DNA of 19,971 nucleotides from Deltaproteobacteria bacterium (lineage in GTDB: Bacteria; Desulfobacterota; Desulfuromonadia; Geobacterales; DSM-12255): NCBI GenBank assembly GCA_017861215.1, contig JAGFXN010000002.1:1-19971 (forward strand), written 5' to 3'. The notes under the pieces are model-generated. The model saw nothing but the letters and a program-made list of their open reading frames with translations, was not told where the DNA came from and did no database searches. Positions 15,619 to 19,971 of the stretch are shown here, one piece after another. The translations under genes were made by a program, and so were the position numbers. Position 1 is the stretch's first letter, and the number at the start of each line of letters is the position of its first letter.

Positions 15619-17171
15619 AAAGACCGACCGCCGCCCGTATCTGCCAACTGCTTTTCCTCGCCGTCTTCCTGGTACTCTTCCTGATGACTGAATACCGGGG
15701 GAGCGACCGGATCGTTGCGGCGGTGAACGCCTTTTTCCGCGCCAATCCGCTGACCGCCGTCACCACCATGTTGGCGACGAAATCGTATGTGCCACTGCTG
15801 CTGCCAGGGCTGCTGATGCTGTTCTTCGCCTTCTTCCTCGGGCGCTTTTTCTGCGGCTGGCTCTGCCCCCTCGGCACGATTCTCGACCTGCTCACCGCTA
15901 GAATCCAGAAAACCGCTCCGCTCCGCTGGCTGACGGGGAGGGTGAAATACTGGCTGCTGCTCCCCCTCCTCGGGGCATCCCTTTTCAATCTCAACCTGGC
16001 GGGACTGTTCGATCCGATCGCCATCCTGCTGCGCGGACTGACCTTTTTCCTCCACCCGCTGCTAGGCGACTCGGTACGCGGTTCGTGGCGGGCTCTGTAC
16101 GGGATCATCGGCGAGCAGCGGGATCTGCTGGCACCGGGCTACCGGGTTGTCAGCGGCTATCTGCTCCCCTTCCGCGAGGCGCTCTACCCGCTCGCCTTCC
16201 TCTCGGCCGCTATCCTGCTGCTGGTCATTCTGCTCGAGCGCTACGGCGCGCGGACCTGGTGCCGCCAGCTCTGCCCGCTCGGTACGTTGCTCGGCATTGC
16301 CGCCCGCTTTGCGCCGCTGCTGCGCACTCCGGCCGCCCCCTGTTCCGCCTGCCGCAAGTGTGCAACCGTCTGCCCGGCAGGCTTTGACCGCGACATCATG
16401 CAGAAGGAGGAGTGCCTTGCCTGCATGGCCTGTGTGGCCGCCTGCCCGACGAAAAAGGTCCGCTTTGCTTTCGGTCTGCCGGCTGGAGAAAAACCGCTCA
16501 TGGAGCGGCGCGTCTTCCTCGGCGGGCTCTTCTCCGGCTTCCTGCTGGCCCGGCTGTTCCGCTTTCGTGATCCGCAAGCGGAGTCACGGCTGCTGCGTCC
16601 GCCGGGGATCAGGAGCGAGGACGAGTTCCTCAAGAAATGCGTCCGCTGCGGCGAGTGCATGAAGGTCTGCCTGAAGAGCGCCCTGTACCCGGCCTTCTCC
16701 CAGGCGGGGCTGGAGGGGCTCTACACGCCGCTGCTCATCCCGCGTCTCGGTTACTGCGAATACAACTGCTCCCTCTGCGGCCAGGTCTGCCCCACCGGCG
16801 CCATCCCGGATCTGCCGCTGGCGGAGAAGAAACGCCAGGTTATCGGCAAGGCGGTGTTCGACAAGAACCACTGCATCCCGTTTGCCAGGAGGCTGGACTG
16901 TATTGTCTGCGAGGAGCACTGCCCTATTCCGCAAAAGGCGATCCGGTCGGAACAGGTGATGATGAAAGGGTTCGATGGCAGAGAGGTCAGCGTGAAGCTG
17001 CCGTATGTGGTGGACGAACTCTGCAACGGCTGCGGCATCTGCGAGAAGGTCTGCCCGCTTGAAGGGAAAGCGGCGATCGAGGTCTTTGCGGTAAAGGATA
17101 AAACACCGCTGCAGGAGTCGGCGCTGGTTGTTGACACGTCAGCGCCGGCGGCTGAAGATCCGTACCGGTGA
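15615..17171 (+). CDS. NapH-NapG-type fused membrane ferredoxin (quinol-oxidising 4Fe-4S protein)
   Basis: A 518-residue fusion. Residues 1-285 resemble NapH/CcoG-type proteins: about five hydrophobic segments, two CxxxCP motifs (C80/C84 and C216/C220), and two 4Fe-4S motifs (C243-C253 and C267-C277). Residues 297-318 (RRVFLGGLFSGFLL) look like the twin-arginine signal of a NapG/MauM protein, now internal. The rest has four more cysteine clusters (C342-C352, C381-C392, C429-C436 with C420, C470-C480). About six clusters are therefore possible. Such proteins carry electrons from membrane quinol to periplasmic oxidoreductases; no such partner is in the window. The ATG at 15615 gives the usual RRICQLLFL-like beginning but lacks a ribosome site and overlaps a short leader frame. 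The specific partner is unknown. Confidence 0.88.
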   Translation: MKRPTAARICQLLFLAVFLVLFLMTEYRGSDRIVAAVNAFFRANPLTAVTTMLATKSYVPLLLPGLLMLFFAFFLGRFFCGWLCPLGTILDLLTARIQKTAPLRWLTGRVKYWLLLPLLGASLFNLNLAGLFDPIAILLRGLTFFLHPLLGDSVRGSWRALYGIIGEQRDLLAPGYRVVSGYLLPFREALYPLAFLSAAILLLVILLERYGARTWCRQLCPLGTLLGIAARFAPLLRTPAAPCSACRKCATVCPAGFDRDIMQKEECLACMACVAACPTKKVRFAFGLPAGEKPLMERRVFLGGLFSGFLLARLFRFRDPQAESRLLRPPGIRSEDEFLKKCVRCGECMKVCLKSALYPAFSQAGLEGLYTPLLIPRLGYCEYNCSLCGQVCPTGAIPDLPLAEKKRQVIGKAVFDKNHCIPFARRLDCIVCEEHCPIPQKAIRSEQVMMKGFDGREVSVKLPYVVDELCNGCGICEKVCPLEGKAAIEVFAVKDKTPLQESALVVDTSAPAAEDPYR

Positions 17172-17314
17172 GATGAGGCACGGGGGGTGAAGTTAAGGCG
17201 TGCCTTCTTCGTGAGGCGAGGCTGTTCCGGTTGCGGCACCAAAGTCAGTAAAGGCAGTCTTTTCCCTTTAGCCTAAGGACCGTGCGCGCCTATTGCTAAC
17301 CGCTTCCTCCGAGG

Positions 17315-18721
17315 TTACGGACCGGTCATCTTCTCCGGGCGTACCAGCTCATCAAACTCCTCGCCGCTCAGAAATCCCAGCTTCAGGGTCGCTTCCCGCA
17401 GGGTCAGCCCTTCATGATGAGCGCTATGCGCAATCTGCGCTGCCCGGTCGTAGCCCAGCCGCGGCGCCAGCGCCGTTACCAGCATCAGCGAGTTTGCCAG
17501 GTGCGCGGCGATCCTCTTCCGGTCGATGGTCAGGCCGTCCAGCAGATGCTCTTGAAAGGAGCGGCAGGCATCGGCCAGCAGGGTCACCGACTGGATAAAA
17601 TTATGAATGATGACCGGTTTGAAGACGTTCAGTTCGAAATTTCCCTGGGTCGCGGCGAAACTTATAGCAGCGTTGTTGCCGTGAACCTGCACGGCCACCA
17701 TGGTCAGCGCCTCGCACTGGGTAGGATTGACCTTTCCCGGCATGATGGACGAGCCGGGCTCGTTTTCCGGAATGACCAGCTCTCCCAGGCCGCAACGCGG
17801 CCCGGAGGCGAGCCAGCGGATATCATTGGCGATCTTCATCAGCGAAGCGGCAAGGGTGGTGACGGCGCCATGGGCGAAGAGGAGCTCGTCATGGGCGGAC
17901 AGGGCGGCAAACTTGTTGGGGTGCGAGCGGAACGGCAGCCCGGTAAGGGCGGCGATCTCTGCCGCAGCCAGTGCGCCGAAGCCGGCGGGGGCATTGAGGC
18001 CGGTGCCGACGGCGGTGCCGCCGAGCGCCAGATCGAACAGGCCGTCCAGCCCGCTCTCCAGCCGCAGCAGATCCCTCTCCAGCAGGCTCGCCCAGCCGGA
18101 CATCTCCTGGCCGACGGTCAGCGGCACCGCATCCTGCAGATGGGTGCGCCCTATCTTGACGACGGCGGCAAACTCCGCCGACAGTGCCGTTATCTTCTCC
18201 CTGACCGCGGCGACCGCCGGCATGAGCCGTTCCTGCAGCACCGTTGCCGCGGCGATGTGCATGGCGGTCGGAAAGGTGTCATTGGATGACTGCGACATGT
18301 TGACATGGTCATTGGGATGCAGAGGGCTTTTCGATCCCAGCACCCCGCCTGCCAGCTCAATGCCCCGGTTGGCGATCACTTCGTTGACGTTCATGTTGGT
18401 CTGCGTACCGCTGCCGGTCTGCCATACCGCCAGCGGAAAGTGACCGGCAAGGCTGTCGGCGCTGACCTCTGCCGCCGCCCGGATGATGAGGTCAGCCTTG
18501 TCCGGCGGCAGAATGCCGAGGCGCTCGTTCACTCTGGCGGCGGCTTTTTTCAGAACCCCGAACGCCCGGATGAGTTCCGGCGGCATCTTTTCGCTGCCGA
18601 TGCGAAAGTGATGGATGGCCCGCTCCGTCTGTGCTCCCCAGTAAGCCTCAGCCGGCACGGCGATACTCCCCATGCTGTCGCTTTCCATCCTTGTCTGCCG
18701 GTCAACAGAGCGCTCGCTCAT
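17315..18721 (-). CDS. fumC: Fumarate hydratase, class II (FumC)
   Basis: FumC reversibly hydrates fumarate to L-malate in the TCA cycle without an Fe-S cluster. The protein has 468 residues, normal for the family. Signatures are TGSGTQTNMNVNEVI, HPNDHVNMSQSSND, H194 in GRTHLQDAVPLT (catalytic-base region) and GSSIMPGKVNP at 323-333, whose loop serine is the catalytic acid or base in known structures. I chose the ATG at 18721 because GGGAGG sits just upstream; a longer frame to 18751 has no such site. It lies 42 bases after greB on the same strand and is probably co-transcribed. Fumarase rather than aspartase or argininosuccinate lyase is supported by the overall motif wording. Confidence 0.95.
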   Translation of the reverse strand: MSERSVDRQTRMESDSMGSIAVPAEAYWGAQTERAIHHFRIGSEKMPPELIRAFGVLKKAAARVNERLGILPPDKADLIIRAAAEVSADSLAGHFPLAVWQTGSGTQTNMNVNEVIANRGIELAGGVLGSKSPLHPNDHVNMSQSSNDTFPTAMHIAAATVLQERLMPAVAAVREKITALSAEFAAVVKIGRTHLQDAVPLTVGQEMSGWASLLERDLLRLESGLDGLFDLALGGTAVGTGLNAPAGFGALAAAEIAALTGLPFRSHPNKFAALSAHDELLFAHGAVTTLAASLMKIANDIRWLASGPRCGLGELVIPENEPGSSIMPGKVNPTQCEALTMVAVQVHGNNAAISFAATQGNFELNVFKPVIIHNFIQSVTLLADACRSFQEHLLDGLTIDRKRIAAHLANSLMLVTALAPRLGYDRAAQIAHSAHHEGLTLREATLKLGFLSGEEFDELVRPEKMTGP

Positions 18722-18763
18722 GGTCCCTCCCTGGAAATATCCTCGTGACAATGTCGCAGGAGA

Positions 18764-19237
18764 TTATTCCGGCCTGCTGTTGCTGATGGCCGTGATGTAG
18801 ACCGTCAGATCCCCTGAAGGCCTGCGTATCGTCACTTCATCATCAATCTTTTTCTGCAGCAGCGCCTGCCCGACCGGCGAGTCGATACTGATCATCCCCT
18901 GCGCCACATCGAATTCATCCGATCCTACCAGCCGGTAGCAGCGTTCGTTGCCATCCTCATCCTCGTAGCATACCCAGCAGCCGAAGGAGACGGAGTGAGG
19001 CTCGGCGGGCGGCGCGGCTATCTTGAGCAGCTTGAGCCTGCCACCCAGATGCTTCAGTTTTCTGTCGATCTCGCGTAGCCTTTTCTTGCCATAGATATAC
19101 TCGGCATTCTCCGAACGGTCACCCTCAGCCGCCGCGTCGGCAACACCCTGCACCACCTTGGGCCGTTCAACCCGCCAGAGATGATCAAACTCTGCCTGCA
19201 GTTTTTTCAGCCCTTCAGCGGTAATCAGATTTGTCAT
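18764..19237 (-). CDS. greB: Transcript cleavage factor GreB
   Basis: GreB enters the RNA polymerase secondary channel and stimulates cleavage of backtracked transcripts. The protein has 157 residues. The N-terminal coiled coil carries the acidic tip GDRSENAEY, with D40 and E43 as the Mg2+-coordinating pair. The C-terminal FKBP-like domain has ISIDSPVGQALL. The basic, non-GreA-like linker and the CWVCYEDEDGNERCYRLVG wording favour GreB over GreA. An AGGAG site lies 7 bases before the ATG. It is the first gene of a likely greB-fumC unit, divergent from glgP. Confidence 0.94.
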   Translation of the reverse strand: MTNLITAEGLKKLQAEFDHLWRVERPKVVQGVADAAAEGDRSENAEYIYGKKRLREIDRKLKHLGGRLKLLKIAAPPAEPHSVSFGCWVCYEDEDGNERCYRLVGSDEFDVAQGMISIDSPVGQALLQKKIDDEVTIRRPSGDLTVYITAISNSRPE

Positions 19238-19283
19238 TGCGCGCTCCTGCCCGGCTGGTCTCTCTGGAAAACTACCCTAAAGC

Positions 19284-19327
19284 GCAAAAAGATGTAAGGT
19301 GAATTTTTTGCTGATGTCAGGTATAAT
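19284..19327 (+). promoter_or_regulatory. Predicted glgP promoter with an upstream inverted repeat
   Basis: A perfect -10 box TATAAT lies at 19322-19327, 42 bases before the glgP ATG. The -35 is poor (GTGAAT at 19299-19304, 17-base spacer), suggesting an activator. An inverted repeat GCAAAAA/TTTTTGC (19284-19290 with 19305-19311, 14-base spacer) flanks the -35 position and could be an operator. It lies in the region shared with divergent greB. Confidence 0.45.
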
Positions 19328-19369
19328 CTACAACTTTAGTCGCAATACACTTCAAAAGGGCTGCCAATC

Positions 19370-19971
19370 ATGACTCCAGCAAAGAAGCACAAGAAAGTAT
19401 TCAGCCCCGGGCTTACCAATGCCCCACCTCTTGCCATGGATGTTCCCGGACTGGCGCGTGGTTTCCGCCACTATTTCACCCACAGCCTCGGCAGGGACAA
19501 GTACTGCCGCTCGGCAAACTATCATTACATTGCCCTCGCCATGACGGTCAGGGATCGTCTCATGGAGCGCTGGAAGAACACCCGTTACGCCTATGAGGAG
19601 GCCGATTGCAAACGTGCCTGCTACCTCTCCCTGGAATTCCTGATGGGGCGTGCTCTCGGCAATGCAGCGCTCAGCCTCGGCATCACCGACAGGATCAGCG
19701 AAGCCCTGCATTCGCTCGGCTTGGAACTGGAGGACCTGGTGGATGCCGAGCAGGATGCCGGCCTGGGGAATGGCGGCCTCGGACGGCTTGCCGCCTGTTT
19801 TCTCGACAGCTGCGCCACGCTGCAGCTGCCGGTCACCGGCTACGGGATACGCTACGAGTACGGCATGTTCCGCCAGAAGATCGAGAACGGCCGCCAGGTG
19901 GAAGAGCCCGATCACTGGCTGCGCGGCAGCAATCCCTGGGAGATTCCCCGGCCTGAATACAGCCAGAAGAT
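19370..19971 (+). CDS. glgP: Glycogen/alpha-glucan phosphorylase (N-terminal part)
   Basis: GlgP releases glucose-1-phosphate from glycogen using pyridoxal phosphate. Translation from the ATG at 19370 stays open to the right edge, giving 200 residues of a roughly 830-residue enzyme, so the gene is cut by the window. The segment is highly typical: YLSLEFLMGRAL, DAGLGNGGLGRLAACFLDS, TGYGIRYEYGMF, and PDHWL followed by NPWE. The PLP lysine lies beyond the edge. The leader MTPAKKHKKVF is a short basic extension. AAAGGG precedes the ATG by 9 bases, and a TATAAT box is upstream. It is divergent from greB-fumC. Confidence 0.95.
   Translation, partial: MTPAKKHKKVFSPGLTNAPPLAMDVPGLARGFRHYFTHSLGRDKYCRSANYHYIALAMTVRDRLMERWKNTRYAYEEADCKRACYLSLEFLMGRALGNAALSLGITDRISEALHSLGLELEDLVDAEQDAGLGNGGLGRLAACFLDSCATLQLPVTGYGIRYEYGMFRQKIENGRQVEEPDHWLRGSNPWEIPRPEYSQK

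Noticed and set aside
17172..17314. Terminator between the convergent NapH-NapG and fumC genes
   Set aside because: Only a 6-bp stem AGGCAC/GTGCCT with a large loop and no U tract is visible, too weak to call.

Overview
The window looks like chromosomal DNA from a deltaproteobacterium of the Geobacter group (Desulfuromonadia/Geobacterales). The evidence is protein flavour: a short-form HisG, a NapG/NapH-type multi-haem-free Fe-S protein, a Tat-exported DUF362 protein, a REC-PAS-GGDEF-EAL regulator and a rubrerythrin-like protein. The intergenic heptamer repeats also resemble ones I associate with Geobacter. This placement is an inference, since no rRNA or other marker gene is present. Most of the DNA is GC-rich and densely coding. 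I saw no tRNA, rRNA, CRISPR array, transposase or phage gene.

Layout. (1) 1-1427, plus strand: the C-terminal part of murA, then hisG, with a symmetrical heptamer-repeat hairpin between them. (2) 1445-1484: a strong bidirectional terminator between convergent genes. (3) 1499-8832, minus strand, a housekeeping run read in the order mfd, a parvulin-type lipoprotein PPIase, lspA, tatD, tcdA and a rubrerythrin-like diiron protein. It covers transcription-coupled repair, envelope protein folding, lipoprotein maturation, a TatD nuclease, tRNA t6A cyclisation and an iron/peroxide protein. (4) 8833-8960: a divergent promoter region whose two -35 boxes form one palindrome. (5) 8961-11562, plus strand: a small membrane protein of unknown function, a Tat-exported DUF362 protein and an Nramp-type metal transporter. 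(6) 11563-15104, plus strand: a signalling cassette of a free Hpt protein, a REC-PAS-GGDEF-EAL regulator overlapping it by 4 bases, and a lone receiver. No histidine kinase is in the window. The Hpt gene is visibly more AT-rich than its neighbours. (7) 15104-15228: a 125-bp palindromic element with 20-bp terminal inverted repeats, starting in the stop codon of the lone receiver gene. About 340 bases of structured non-coding DNA follow. (8) 15571-17171: a 15-codon leader frame overlapping a NapH-NapG fused membrane ferredoxin. (9) 17315-19237, minus strand: greB then fumC. (10) 19370 to the end, plus strand: the 5' part of glgP.

How the parts may work together. The mfd-to-rubrerythrin run is ordinary housekeeping. 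The Hpt, GGDEF-EAL and receiver genes look like the output end of a phosphorelay controlling cyclic-di-GMP, with the kinase elsewhere or lost. The NapH-NapG fusion has the architecture of a quinol-oxidising electron carrier for a periplasmic reductase, and the exported DUF362 protein upstream may once have been its neighbour. The most unusual non-genic signals are the heptamer arrays (AGGCTGA/AGGCATT family), which sit at or across stop codons at several gene boundaries, and the palindromic element at 15104-15228.
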